DNA from: an uncultured Alphaproteobacteria bacterium
Lineage (GTDB): Bacteria > Pseudomonadota > Alphaproteobacteria > HIMB59
DNA length: 27,662 bases
Assembly (NCBI GenBank): GCA_902595525.1
Contig: CACJQJ010000009.1
Span: forward strand, 1-27,662
Direction: 5' to 3'
Positions 14,988 to 24,346 of the stretch are shown here, one piece after another; within the stretch, counting starts at the first letter, position 1; every line of letters starts with the position of its first letter. The notes below the pieces were generated by a model. That model saw only the letters and a program-made list of their open reading frames with translations, had not been told where the DNA came from and searched no databases. The position numbers and the translations under genes are program-made.

Positions 14988-16004
14988 TTGATTAACAAAG
15001 AGGAACTTCATCAATACCAACTAAATAATTTCAAATTAAAATCAGGCGTCACAATTGATTTACAATTAAATTATTTAGCATTTGGGAAGCTGAATGATGA
15101 CAAATCAAATGTAATTTTATTTCCTACTAGGTATGCTGGCACACATCTTGAGCAAGGATATCTGATTGGTAATAATTTTCCCATAGATCCTAATAAGTAT
15201 TTTATCATTATTCCAAATATGTTTTGTAATGGTGTTTCCTCCTCACCCAGTAATACTGAAAAACCCTTTAATGGACCTAATTTTCCCTTAGTTACAATAT
15301 ATGATAACGTGCAAGCACAATACACGCTTCTAAAAGAAATATTTAACATAGAAAAAATCAAATTAGTTATAGGTTGGTCAATGGGAGGGCAACAAGCATT
15401 TGAGTGGGCATCATATTTTCCAGACATGGTAGAAAATATGATTTCTATGTGTGGTCATGCTAAAACCACAGAGCATACATATGTATTTTTAGAGGGTGTA
15501 TATGCTGCTTTGACTTCAGATCCAAACTGGAATTCTGGAAATTATGAAAAACAACCTCAAAATGGAAAAACAACAATGGCCAGAGTATGGGCTGGATGGG
15601 CGCATGGGCAAGACTGGTTTAGGGAAAAAAAATATATCGATGATGGTTACAAAGATGCAAAAGAAGTTTTAGATAAACTTTGGAATAGAATTTATTATCG
15701 TAAGGATGCAAATGATTTATTAGCGATGATAAGAACTTGGCAAGAGCACGACATTAGCAACAATAATAAATTTAATAATCAATTTGATAAAGCTCTTAAC
15801 TCTATCACTGCGCGATGCATTTTAATGCCAGGTAAAAATGATTTATACTTTCCCCCAGAGGATAATGAAATTGAATTAAAAAATATTAAAAATGGTGAAT
15901 TACGTATCATTCCTTCAAGCTACGGTCACTATGCTGGGGCAGGTAAGTCCAAAGATGATTTAAATTTTGTTAATGATGCTATTAAGGATATATTGGTTAC
16001 TTAA
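14988..16004 (+). CDS. Alpha/beta hydrolase, homoserine O-acetyltransferase (MetX)-like
   Basis: A 338-aa protein beginning at TTG 14988, the base after the GS-like gene's TAA; there is no ATG in the N-terminal region. The catalytic triad is visible: Ser131 in GWSMGGQQAFEW, Asp285 in PGKNDLYFP, His314 in SSYGHYAGAG. These motifs and the length fit the MetX/homoserine acetyltransferase family, which includes both acyltransferases and hydrolases. Tight coupling to a GS-like ligase, rather than to methionine genes, suggests work on the same substrate (amide or ester hydrolysis, or acyl transfer), not methionine synthesis. The 3' end overlaps the tyrS 3' end by 8 bp on the other strand. Confidence 0.82.
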   Translation: MINKEELHQYQLNNFKLKSGVTIDLQLNYLAFGKLNDDKSNVILFPTRYAGTHLEQGYLIGNNFPIDPNKYFIIIPNMFCNGVSSSPSNTEKPFNGPNFPLVTIYDNVQAQYTLLKEIFNIEKIKLVIGWSMGGQQAFEWASYFPDMVENMISMCGHAKTTEHTYVFLEGVYAALTSDPNWNSGNYEKQPQNGKTTMARVWAGWAHGQDWFREKKYIDDGYKDAKEVLDKLWNRIYYRKDANDLLAMIRTWQEHDISNNNKFNNQFDKALNSITARCILMPGKNDLYFPPEDNEIELKNIKNGELRIIPSSYGHYAGAGKSKDDLNFVNDAIKDILVT

Positions 16005-17193
16005 CAATAATTTTAAAATATTTTTTTTTGCCAATCTTGAGTATTTTTTCGTTATGAGACTTATCAATCGTAAGATTAATATCGTTAATTTGGTCGTCGT
16101 CAATTTTCATTCCGCCACCCTCAATTAGCCTTTTTGCTTCAGATTTTGATGAGACCGTACTATTGGATGTTAGTGTATCTATAAGTTTTGAGTCTATTTT
16201 AAAGTTAATTTCATCAATATTATCGTACGAATTATTTTCAAAAATTGATCTTGCTTTTTCTTCAGCCTCTTGTGCTGAGCCTTCTGAGTGACAATCTGTT
16301 GTCACTAAATATGCTAATTTTTTTTTCGCATTATTGATATCTTCTTTAATTAATATTTTTATTTCTTCTTTATCTAAATCACTAAAAATAAGTAATAGTT
16401 TTTCTACATCATTATCATCCACATTTCTCCAATACTGATAGAAATCGTAAGAACTGTATTTATTTTGATCTATCCAGACAGCGCCTTGCTCGGTCTTGCC
16501 CATCTTCTTACCCGTAGAGGTAGTTAAAAGAGGTGTAGTCAGACCAAAAGCATCCTTTTTGTTTATTTTTGATATAATTTCCATACCTAAAACGATATTA
16601 CCCCATTGATCTGAGCCACCAATTTGCAACTCGCAATTTTCATGTTTATTTAAGTGAAGAAAATCATAACTTTGAAGTATCATGTAATTAAATTCTAAAA
16701 ATGATAAAGATTGCTCTCTTTTTAGTCTCTCTTTAACACTCTCAAATGTAAGCATACGATTGATTGAAACTTGACTTCCCAAATCTCTTAGTAACTCTAT
16801 ATAATTCAATTTATCAAGCCATTGATCGTTATTTATAAATTTAATATTTTCTTTGAAATCTCTAAAATAATGTTCAAATATTCTTTTAAAATTTTCAATA
16901 TTTTTTTGGATTGTTTCGTAAGTTAAAATTTGTCTTGATGCATCTTTGCCAGAGGGGTCACCAATTTTTGTAGTACCACCACCTAATAACACTATAGCCT
17001 GATGGCCATGTTTGATTAGAGTCTTAATAGCTCTTAATTGAACAAGACTACCGGCATGTAATGCATCAGCAGTAGCATCAAATCCAATATAAAAAATAAT
17101 TTTTTTCTTATTGAGTAAATTATTAAGTTCTATTTCATTAGTGCATTGATTGAATAGATTTCTATCTTTAAATAACTGTATATAATCAATCAT
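15997..17193 (-). CDS. tyrS: Tyrosyl-tRNA synthetase
   Basis: A 398-aa class I aminoacyl-tRNA synthetase that charges tRNA-Tyr. The N-terminal catalytic domain has YIGFDATADALHAGSL (HIGH-like motif at 46-49), GGSDQWGNIV for tyrosine/adenylate recognition, and KMGKTEQGAVW as the KMSKS loop. A C-terminal S4-type RNA-binding domain covers about 325-398 (SEAKRLIEGGGMKIDD). Length matches bacterial TyrRS. It is divergent from anmK with 33 bp between them, so promoters must overlap in that gap. Confidence 0.96.
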   Translation of the reverse strand: MIDYIQLFKDRNLFNQCTNEIELNNLLNKKKIIFYIGFDATADALHAGSLVQLRAIKTLIKHGHQAIVLLGGGTTKIGDPSGKDASRQILTYETIQKNIENFKRIFEHYFRDFKENIKFINNDQWLDKLNYIELLRDLGSQVSINRMLTFESVKERLKREQSLSFLEFNYMILQSYDFLHLNKHENCELQIGGSDQWGNIVLGMEIISKINKKDAFGLTTPLLTTSTGKKMGKTEQGAVWIDQNKYSSYDFYQYWRNVDDNDVEKLLLIFSDLDKEEIKILIKEDINNAKKKLAYLVTTDCHSEGSAQEAEEKARSIFENNSYDNIDEINFKIDSKLIDTLTSNSTVSSKSEAKRLIEGGGMKIDDDQINDINLTIDKSHNEKILKIGKKKYFKIIVK

Positions 17194-17226
17194 ATATAAT
17201 AATTAACATAATTTTATAGATATCAA

Positions 17227-18276
17227 ATGGAATATATCGCCCTCGGTTGCATGTCAGGTACCTCTTTAGATGGTATTGATTGTAGCTTGGTCAAATCTGA
17301 TGGAGTTTCATATGTGACTAATATATCAAATGAATTCATTCCATATAGTGATGGGCTGCAATTAAAATTACGTAATGTAATTTTGAAAGGATACTTAGAC
17401 AATATAAAAGTTATTAATCAGCTGAATCAAGAATATAAGGATTCTATAAACAATTTTATTAAAAAAAATAATTTGGAAATAGACTTAATTGCAATGCATG
17501 GACAAACAGTATATCACGATCAAAAAACAAAAATCTCAATTCAACTATTTGATAAGAGTATTAGATTTAACACTAACTCCCCTGTTATATGTAACTTTAG
17601 AAAAAATGATTTGTTAAATGGTGGTAATGGGGCTCCAATAATGCCAGAATTCCATAGAGTCTTAGCTAATCAACTAGATTTAAAAAAGGTTATTTTTGTC
17701 AATATAGGAGGTGTTACTAATATAACTTTAATTGATAACCAAAAAATTACTGCTGGTGATAGTTCTTTTGGTAATGCCATCGTTAATGATTTAATTTATG
17801 AAAAAACTAAAGAAAGATTTGATGTTGATGGTTCATTATCTAATAATGGTCAAAAAATAGATCTTCTATTTAACAGAATAATAAGTGACAAATATTTTTT
17901 AGAAAACCTTCCTAAATCTTTAGATAGAAATTATTTTCATAAATATATAGATAATTCTATAAAAGATAAAAATTTAAATGATTTAATTTATACATTACTT
18001 GAAGTAATTCCATTTGCTATTAATTCTTTGATTTCCTCTCAATCAGACTTCAAAATTATTTTAATGGGCGGTGGAAGAAAAAATCTAACTTTACAAAAAA
18101 TTTTCAGTAAGTATTTTGATAATATATCTTTAATTGATAATTACCAAATAGATGGAGATTTTATAGAATCCCAAGGAATGGCATTACTTGGTATAAGATA
18201 TATCCTAAAAAAACAGTCTACATATTATGAAACTACAAAAGTTTTAAAAAATATTTACTTAGGTGAAAAGTGTTAG
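17227..18276 (+). CDS. anmK: Anhydro-N-acetylmuramic acid kinase
   Basis: A 349-aa sugar kinase of the ASKHA fold. The signature GCMSGTSLDGIDCSLV is at the N-terminus, with HGQTVYH, NIGGVTNIT, GDSSFGNAIVND and MGGGRKN further on, as in AnmK. It phosphorylates and opens 1,6-anhydro-MurNAc from murein turnover to give MurNAc-6-phosphate. The gene is slightly shorter than most AnmK (about 365-370 aa) but keeps all motifs. It is divergent from tyrS and overlaps the 3' end of the COG2945 hydrolase by 4 bp; the tyrS-anmK pair is a common alphaproteobacterial arrangement. Confidence 0.94.
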   Translation: MEYIALGCMSGTSLDGIDCSLVKSDGVSYVTNISNEFIPYSDGLQLKLRNVILKGYLDNIKVINQLNQEYKDSINNFIKKNNLEIDLIAMHGQTVYHDQKTKISIQLFDKSIRFNTNSPVICNFRKNDLLNGGNGAPIMPEFHRVLANQLDLKKVIFVNIGGVTNITLIDNQKITAGDSSFGNAIVNDLIYEKTKERFDVDGSLSNNGQKIDLLFNRIISDKYFLENLPKSLDRNYFHKYIDNSIKDKNLNDLIYTLLEVIPFAINSLISSQSDFKIILMGGGRKNLTLQKIFSKYFDNISLIDNYQIDGDFIESQGMALLGIRYILKKQSTYYETTKVLKNIYLGEKC

Positions 18277-18911
18277 CTTTTGTGTTTTTGAATATACTTA
18301 TTTAAAGTATTCATAAGAGGATCTAGCTTTCCCTCAAATAAGTGATTTGATTTTGAGATAGTTTCCATGGACACTTCTGCATTTTTTTGTTTTTTAAATG
18401 TTTCAAAAAATTCTTTTAAGTTATCTCTTTTTACTATTTCATCTTGCTCAGCTCTAACTATCAATGTTTTGATAGGACAAGGTGATAAGAAATTAAAATC
18501 GTACAAATTTACAGGTGGGGCTATTAAAATTAATCCATCTACTTCTGGTCTTCTCATTAGCGTTTGAAATCCAATCCATGCACCAAAGGAGAATCCAACA
18601 ATCCAACACGACCTAAAATCCTCATTTTTTTTTTGGAGCCAATCTAAAGAGACACTTGCATCATTTAGCTCTCCCTCTCCCTCAGTAAAGGCACCGTCAC
18701 TCTTGCCAACTCCGCGAAAGTTTATTCTTAAAGTTGAAAAACCCGCATCTTTCATCACTTTAAATGCAGCATAATTGACTTTAGTGTCCATAGTTCCGCC
18801 GTGTTTAGGATTAGGATGGAGAATTATTGCTATATTCGGTTTTTCTTGCTCACTAGGTGAATATTTGGCTTGAAGTTTACCTTCACCACCTTGTATAAAT
18901 ACTTCTGGCAT
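18273..18911 (-). CDS. COG2945-type alpha/beta hydrolase
   Basis: The start is placed at 18911 (MPEVFIQGGEGKL), the usual beginning of this family; an in-frame ATG at 18929 would add six residues. The 212-aa protein has HPNPKHGGTMD near the N-terminus, INFRGVGKSDG, the nucleophile elbow GFSFGA, an Asp in RAEQDEIV and His in SNHLFEG, so the Ser-Asp-His triad is intact. This small cytoplasmic serine-hydrolase family is widely conserved in alphaproteobacteria, often by tyrS/anmK or suf genes; its substrate is not established. Divergent from mnmA with 50 bp between. Confidence 0.9.
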   Translation of the reverse strand: MPEVFIQGGEGKLQAKYSPSEQEKPNIAIILHPNPKHGGTMDTKVNYAAFKVMKDAGFSTLRINFRGVGKSDGAFTEGEGELNDASVSLDWLQKKNEDFRSCWIVGFSFGAWIGFQTLMRRPEVDGLILIAPPVNLYDFNFLSPCPIKTLIVRAEQDEIVKRDNLKEFFETFKKQKNAEVSMETISKSNHLFEGKLDPLMNTLNKYIQKHKS

Positions 18912-18961
18912 AATTAAACAAGAGATCATAGATTACTTTTGATAAAAAAAGCAAGTTATAA

Positions 18962-20062
18962 ATGAATTCATTAGGTTTTAATAAAGATCCATCAAGCACA
19001 ACAGTGGTGGTTGCTATGTCTGGTGGAGTGGATAGTTCTGTCACAGCTGGTCTACTAAAAAAAGAGGGATACAATGTTATCGGTATAACTCTTCAGCTCT
19101 ATACCTCTAATAACTCAGCAAAAAAAGGTTCTTGTTGCTCTGGCCTTGATATTTATGACGCTAGACGAGTTGCCCAAAAATTAGACATACCCCACTATGT
19201 ATTTAATTATGAAAAAACATTTAAATCAGATGTAATTGATTATTTTATCAACGCTTACGAAAATGGTGAAACACCTATACCTTGTGTTAAGTGTAATGAG
19301 ACTGTTAAGTTTAGAGATTTAATGAACTTTGCAAAAAAATTAGAGGCAGATTGTATGGCAACAGGGCATTACATTAGAAGAAAAGGTAACATTAAAGACG
19401 CCCATATGTATAGAGCTGAGGATAAATCGAAGGATCAAAGTTATTTTTTATTTGCAACAACACAGGATCAGTTAGATTACCTAAGATTTCCACTTGGTGA
19501 GATATCTAAAGCAGAAACTAGAAAAATAGCAGAGGATCTTGGTCTTATCGTTTATGACAAGAAGGATAGTCAAGATATATGCTTCATTCCAGATGGAGAT
19601 TATAAAAAATTTATTAAGTCAAATAAGAAGAAAGGTGAAATACTCGACCTTTCAGGTAATGTTTTATCTTTTCATGATGGTATTCAAAATTTTACTGTTG
19701 GTCAAAGAAGAGGCTTGGGTATAGCAAATGAAGACCCACTTTATGTTGTTGATATTATTAAAGATAAAAACCAAATAATTGTTGGTTATAAGAAAGATCT
19801 GTTAGGTAAATCCCTCTTATTGGGTGATTTGAATTTTATTATGCCAGAGTACGACCTTTCCAAAAAAACTGTTGAAATCCCTTGTAGTGCAAAAATTAGA
19901 TCTTTATCTGAGCCAAAAAAGGGAAAACTTATTAAGCAATCTACTTCCTACTCTTTTGAGTTTGATGAACCCGCAGAGGCAATTACCAAAGGTCAAGCTT
20001 GTGTTTTGTATGATAATGATAGGGTTTTAGGTGGTGGGATTATTAAACAGAAACTGAACTAA
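18962..20062 (+). CDS. mnmA: tRNA-specific 2-thiouridylase
   Basis: A 366-aa enzyme that puts sulfur on U34 of tRNA-Lys, -Glu and -Gln. The ATP pyrophosphatase loop SGGVDSS lies at 20-26. The catalytic cysteines are Cys111 (VKCNETVKF) and Cys207 (DSQDICFI). MATGHY, GQRRGLG and a C-terminal beta-barrel region match MnmA. Located directly before the suf operon, which mobilises cysteine sulfur, but separated from sufB by 60 bp and probably its own unit. Confidence 0.95.
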   Translation: MNSLGFNKDPSSTTVVVAMSGGVDSSVTAGLLKKEGYNVIGITLQLYTSNNSAKKGSCCSGLDIYDARRVAQKLDIPHYVFNYEKTFKSDVIDYFINAYENGETPIPCVKCNETVKFRDLMNFAKKLEADCMATGHYIRRKGNIKDAHMYRAEDKSKDQSYFLFATTQDQLDYLRFPLGEISKAETRKIAEDLGLIVYDKKDSQDICFIPDGDYKKFIKSNKKKGEILDLSGNVLSFHDGIQNFTVGQRRGLGIANEDPLYVVDIIKDKNQIIVGYKKDLLGKSLLLGDLNFIMPEYDLSKKTVEIPCSAKIRSLSEPKKGKLIKQSTSYSFEFDEPAEAITKGQACVLYDNDRVLGGGIIKQKLN

Positions 20063-20122
20063 TTAGGGTATTTACTCGTATTTTCTTGTAAAAATCCTTA
20101 TTTATCATATATATCGAGACCT

Positions 20123-21580
20123 ATGGCAGCTACAGAACAAACAATTAAACAAGTAAACACACTAGGTAGCAGTGATTACAAATATGGCTTTTCTACTGAT
20201 GTAGACGAGATCCGACCCCCTAAAGGTTTAAATGAAGAAATAATAAAATTCATATCTGCCCAAAAAGATGAACCAGAGTGGATGCTTGAATGGAGATTAA
20301 ATGCATTTAAAGTCTTCAACAAATTACCGAAGCCTCAATGGGCTAAATTGAATATTCCAGAAATCGATTATCAAGATTGTTATTATTACTCAATACCTAA
20401 AAGTTTAAAAGATAAACCAAAGTCACTAGATGAAATAGATCCTGAAATACTAAAAACTTATGAAAAACTCGGTATTCCATTAAAAGAACAAAAAATGTTA
20501 TCTGGTATTGCTGTTGATGCTGTTTTTGACTCCGTATCAGTTGCCACGACATATAAAAAACAACTGAGCGACTTAGGTATAGTATTCTGTTCAATTTCTG
20601 AGGCAGTGAAAACTCACCCAGAATTAGTAAAAAAATATCTAGGAAGTGTAATTCCAGTATCAGATCATTCTTTCGCAGCATTAAACTCAGCCGTTTTCAC
20701 TGATGGATCGTTTATTTACATTCCTGAGGGAGTAAGGTGCCCAGTGGAATTATCAACATATTTTAGAATTAATGCAATGAATACTGGTCAATTCGAAAGA
20801 ACGCTTATCATCGCTGATAAAGATAGTTATGTGAGTTACCTAGAAGGCTGTACTGCACCAATGAGAGATGAAAACCAACTTCATGCCGCTAATGTAGAGT
20901 TAGTTGCCCTAGATAATGCTGAAATTAAGTATTCAACAGTTCAAAACTGGTACCCAGGAGATAAAGAGGGCAAGGGAGGCATCTACAACTTTGTAACCAA
21001 AAGAGGTGCCTGCAGAGGAAAAAATTCTAAAATATCTTGGACTCAAGTCGAGACAGGATCTGCAATTACATGGAAATATCCAAGCTGCATTTTACAAGGA
21101 GATAACTCTAAAGGAGAATTTTATTCAGTAGCCATAACTAACAATATGCAACAAGCTGACACTGGCACAAAAATGATACACATTGGTAAAAACACGTCTT
21201 CTAAAATCATATCAAAAGGCATTTCAGCTGGAAAAGCTAATAATACATATAGAGGCCTAGTAAATATTTTGTCGAAAGCCAAAAATGCGAGAAATTTTAC
21301 TCAATGTGACTCTCTATTAATTGGTAATCAATGTGGAGCCCATACAGTTCCATATATAGAGTCAAGTAATTCCGACTCGATGGTTGAGCACGAGGCAACA
21401 ACCTCAAAAATTAATGAAGATCAATTATTTTACTGTCAGCAAAGAGGATTAAATAGTGAAGATGCAGTGGGGTTAATTGTGAATGGTTTTTGTAAAGAGG
21501 TACTTCAACATTTACCAATGGAGTTTGCTGTTGAAGCTCAAAAATTAGTTGCAATTAGCTTAGAGGGAAGCGTTGGATAA
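20123..21580 (+). CDS. sufB: Fe-S cluster assembly scaffold protein SufB
   Basis: A 485-aa protein of full SufB length. Hallmarks include [46 protein letters not shown] and [22 protein letters not shown], in which Cys395 corresponds to the cluster-building cysteine of E. coli SufB. With SufC and SufD it forms the SufBC2D scaffold that builds Fe-S clusters. First gene of a tightly packed operon; the stop overlaps the sufC ATG by one base. No regulator gene (iscR, rirA or sufR type) precedes it in this window. Confidence 0.96.
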   Translation: MAATEQTIKQVNTLGSSDYKYGFSTDVDEIRPPKGLNEEIIKFISAQKDEPEWMLEWRLNAFKVFNKLPKPQWAKLNIPEIDYQDCYYYSIPKSLKDKPKSLDEIDPEILKTYEKLGIPLKEQKMLSGIAVDAVFDSVSVATTYKKQLSDLGIVFCSISEAVKTHPELVKKYLGSVIPVSDHSFAALNSAVFTDGSFIYIPEGVRCPVELSTYFRINAMNTGQFERTLIIADKDSYVSYLEGCTAPMRDENQLHAANVELVALDNAEIKYSTVQNWYPGDKEGKGGIYNFVTKRGACRGKNSKISWTQVETGSAITWKYPSCILQGDNSKGEFYSVAITNNMQQADTGTKMIHIGKNTSSKIISKGISAGKANNTYRGLVNILSKAKNARNFTQCDSLLIGNQCGAHTVPYIESSNSDSMVEHEATTSKINEDQLFYCQQRGLNSEDAVGLIVNGFCKEVLQHLPMEFAVEAQKLVAISLEGSVG

Positions 21581-22326
21581 TGTTAGAAATTAAAAACCTT
21601 CATGTCTCTATTGAAGAAAAAAAAATAATTAAAGGTTTGGATTTATCTATTAATAAAGGTGAGGTTCACGCACTTATGGGCCCTAACGGTTCTGGTAAAA
21701 GTACACTCTCTTATGTGCTATCTGGTAAAGATAAATATGAAATAAATGATGGAACAATAGATTACAATGGAAAAAATTTATTGGAATTAGATGTTGATGA
21801 AAGAGCAAACGAGGGATTATTTCTTGCATTTCAATATCCAATGGAAATACCAGGTGTGCAAACTTCATTTTTTTTGAAAACAGCAATCAATTCAAAAAGA
21901 AAATATTTAGGTCAAAGTGAAATGGACGCATTGGAATTTGCTAAATTAATGAAATCAAAAGCAGAAGAATTGAATATAAGCACTGAAATGCTTAAAAGAG
22001 ATCTAAATGTTAACTATTCTGGTGGTGAAAAAAAGAAACAAGAAATTTTACAGATGTCTATGTTAAGTCCCAAAATGGCTATTTTAGATGAAACAGACTC
22101 CGGTTTAGACATTGATGCCTTAAGAATTGTCTCTGAGGGAGTAAATAAATTGAGAAATAATGAGAATTCTTTCTTAGTTATTACGCATTATCAAAGACTT
22201 TTAAATTATATAAAGCCTGATTTTGTTCATATTATTGCAGATGGTAAAATCGTAAAATCTGGTGATTACTCTTTAGCTTTAGAGCTAGAAGAAAAAGGTT
22301 ACGAAGAGATATCTCAAACCGCTTAA
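21580..22326 (+). CDS. sufC: Fe-S cluster assembly ATPase SufC
   Basis: A 248-aa ABC-type ATPase. Walker A GPNGSGKST at 34-42, Q-loop FQYPMEIPGV at 84-93, signature YSGGEKKKQEI at 146-156, Walker B MAILDETDSGLD at 166-177, H-loop in VITHYQRLL. The extended SGGEKKK signature and DETDSGLD are typical of SufC rather than transport ATPases. It drives the SufBC2D complex. One-base overlaps with sufB and sufD show tight coupling. Confidence 0.97.
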   Translation: MLEIKNLHVSIEEKKIIKGLDLSINKGEVHALMGPNGSGKSTLSYVLSGKDKYEINDGTIDYNGKNLLELDVDERANEGLFLAFQYPMEIPGVQTSFFLKTAINSKRKYLGQSEMDALEFAKLMKSKAEELNISTEMLKRDLNVNYSGGEKKKQEILQMSMLSPKMAILDETDSGLDIDALRIVSEGVNKLRNNENSFLVITHYQRLLNYIKPDFVHIIADGKIVKSGDYSLALELEEKGYEEISQTA

Positions 22327-23426
22327 TGGAACTTGTATTAAATTTAGACAAGATACAATCTAAAAGTGTATCTCAATATGCCAAAGACATCTTAGATAAT
22401 CAAAACCCATATAAAAATTTTAAAATTGAAAATTATAAATACGCCCAACTCCATAAAGATGTCAAATCAGAAATCTTACTTAGAGATATAGATTTTTCTA
22501 AACTATTAGATAATACTAAAAATATTACATCTTCTATTTCAAATCCATTCGACTTAACAGCTAATTTAAATCTCTGGAATTACAATAATGAGGATAGTTT
22601 TTTTAGAGTCTCCTCTTTAGTAAAAAGAGAAACTAAATCAGTAAATTTAGATACATTTGATGATAGAAACTTATTTTTAGATATTTCTCAAATAAATGAG
22701 AACATACATATATCTAAATCCTCTACAAATGAAATCAATCTTATTATTTTAAATAGCAAATCAAACGATGAGTACCCAAAATCAATTTTCTTAGATTTAT
22801 CTAATAATTCTAAGTTAAATGTAGTTCACTTTAATGTTTCAAATAATAAATCTTTTTTATACTTTGAGACTAATTTACAAGACAGCTCATATTTAAATTT
22901 TGTTTCTTTTCAATCAGATAATATCCATACAAGAAACGAGTTTTATGCTTCATTAAATCAAGAGTGTAACTTTGATTTATATGGTCTTAATATCAACAAT
23001 TATGGTGTAAATGACAATTATTCTTTTATACAACATTTAAAGCCCTCTTCATCAAGTAGGGAAGTTTTTAAATCTATTGTTGAGAAGGGCGCTATTACAA
23101 ACTTTCAAGGAAAGATATATGTTGACTCTATTGCTCAGAAAACTGATGGATATCAAATGAGTAGATCATTGCTTTTAGATGACATATCGAAAGCCAACAA
23201 TAAACCAGAACTTGAAATTTATGCAGATGATGTAAAATGTAGTCACGGGTCTACTGTTTCCAAATTAGATGACGAGCAAATTTATTATTTTAAGTCCAGA
23301 GGAATTGATAGCGAAATAGCTAAAAAAATATTAAAAAAAGCATTTATTGTTGAGATTATTGAGTCAATTAAAGACGATATGTTAAAGAATTATTCAAATG
23401 AGTTAATTGAAAGTTTATTATCATGA
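22326..23426 (+). CDS. sufD: Fe-S cluster assembly protein SufD
   Basis: A 366-aa SufB paralog. The N-terminal part is divergent and very Asn/Ser/Lys-rich; the C-terminal core is conserved: GKIYVDSIAQKTDGYQMSRSLLLD, a CSHGSTVSKLDDEQIYYFKSRGI segment containing His307 (equivalent to the key His360 of E. coli SufD), and a helical end. It joins SufB in the scaffold complex and helps supply iron. The last four bases overlap the sufS start (ATGA). Confidence 0.94.
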   Translation: MELVLNLDKIQSKSVSQYAKDILDNQNPYKNFKIENYKYAQLHKDVKSEILLRDIDFSKLLDNTKNITSSISNPFDLTANLNLWNYNNEDSFFRVSSLVKRETKSVNLDTFDDRNLFLDISQINENIHISKSSTNEINLIILNSKSNDEYPKSIFLDLSNNSKLNVVHFNVSNNKSFLYFETNLQDSSYLNFVSFQSDNIHTRNEFYASLNQECNFDLYGLNINNYGVNDNYSFIQHLKPSSSSREVFKSIVEKGAITNFQGKIYVDSIAQKTDGYQMSRSLLLDDISKANNKPELEIYADDVKCSHGSTVSKLDDEQIYYFKSRGIDSEIAKKILKKAFIVEIIESIKDDMLKNYSNELIESLLS

Positions 23427-24346
23427 ATAATATTAAATTAGATTTTCCAATTTTAGATAAAAAGATCAGAGACAAAGCTATTACTTATCTTGACTCTGCA
23501 GCAAGCACTCAGAAACCCAAACAAGTAATTAACTCTATTTCTGAATTTTTAGAAAATTCTTATGAAAATGTTCATAGAGGAATGAATTCACTTAGTATAG
23601 ATGCTACAGATTTATATGAAAAATCTAGAGATGTAGCAAAAAATTTTATTAATTCTAAATCTACAAATGAGATAATTTTCACAAGAGGGGCTACTGACTC
23701 TATAAATATTATTGCTAATTCATTAGCTGAACATCTTAAAGAGGGCGATAAGATTGTTGTAACTGAATTAGAACATCACTCAAATTATTTGCCTTGGATG
23801 AACTTATGTAAAAAATTAGGTTTAGAATTAAAAATAATTCCTATTTCGAAAGATGGCATTTTATCTGAAGACGATATCATTAATAATTGTGATGACTCCA
23901 CAAAGGTTCTCTCTTTAACACACATGTCAAATGTAACTGGCCAAATACTTGATATCAAAAAAATTAAAAAATCAATAAATAAAGATACTTATGTTGCCGT
24001 TGATGGTTGTCAATCAATAGCACACTTAAAAATTGACGTAAAAGATTTGGATTGTGATTTTTACTCTTTTTCATCTCATAAACTTTATGGTCCATCTGGT
24101 ATTGGAATTATGTATGGTAAAGAAGATATTTTAATTAAATTAAATCCTCCAACACTTGGAGGAGGGATGATCAATGAAGTTTCATCTAATGATTTTTCTT
24201 ATGCTATGTTACCTAATAAATTTGAACCGGGTACGCCTTCAATTGAAGCTGCAATTGGCTTTAAAACTGCTATGGAATATTTGAATAATAATAATTACCA
24301 AGACTATTTTCTGAATGAAAAAAAAACTCAGATCTACATTAATTAA
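23423..24346 (+). CDS. sufS: Cysteine desulfurase SufS, N-terminal part (frame broken at A9)
   Basis: 307 codons that begin as a normal SufS: YLDSAASTQKP, NVHRGMNSLS, TRGATDSIN, ELEHHSN (118-120), VAVDGCQS (Asp194) and the PLP lysine Lys220 in SSHKLYGPSGIG, then LGGGMI and FEPGTPS. After residue 298 the frame runs into TQIYIN and stops at 24346, so the active-site cysteine domain is missing; it is encoded in the +1 frame by 24315-24632. The change lies exactly at nine A (24318-24326). Removing one A gives a 402-aa protein, the usual SufS length. SufS delivers persulfide sulfur to SufBCD. The gene is either misread by one base or rescued by slippage; a dead sufS in an otherwise intact operon would be surprising. 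Confidence 0.9.
   Translation: MNNIKLDFPILDKKIRDKAITYLDSAASTQKPKQVINSISEFLENSYENVHRGMNSLSIDATDLYEKSRDVAKNFINSKSTNEIIFTRGATDSINIIANSLAEHLKEGDKIVVTELEHHSNYLPWMNLCKKLGLELKIIPISKDGILSEDDIINNCDDSTKVLSLTHMSNVTGQILDIKKIKKSINKDTYVAVDGCQSIAHLKIDVKDLDCDFYSFSSHKLYGPSGIGIMYGKEDILIKLNPPTLGGGMINEVSSNDFSYAMLPNKFEPGTPSIEAAIGFKTAMEYLNNNNYQDYFLNEKKTQIYIN

Noticed and set aside
17048..17059. TyrRS with HAGS instead of HIGH as an unusual active site
   Set aside because: Variants of this motif and a KMGKT loop are normal in this TyrRS type.
20086..20113. TTGTAA ... TATATA as a sufB promoter
   Set aside because: Spacing is acceptable, but such A/T hexamers arise by chance here, and the start codon would be only about 9 bp from the -10 element.
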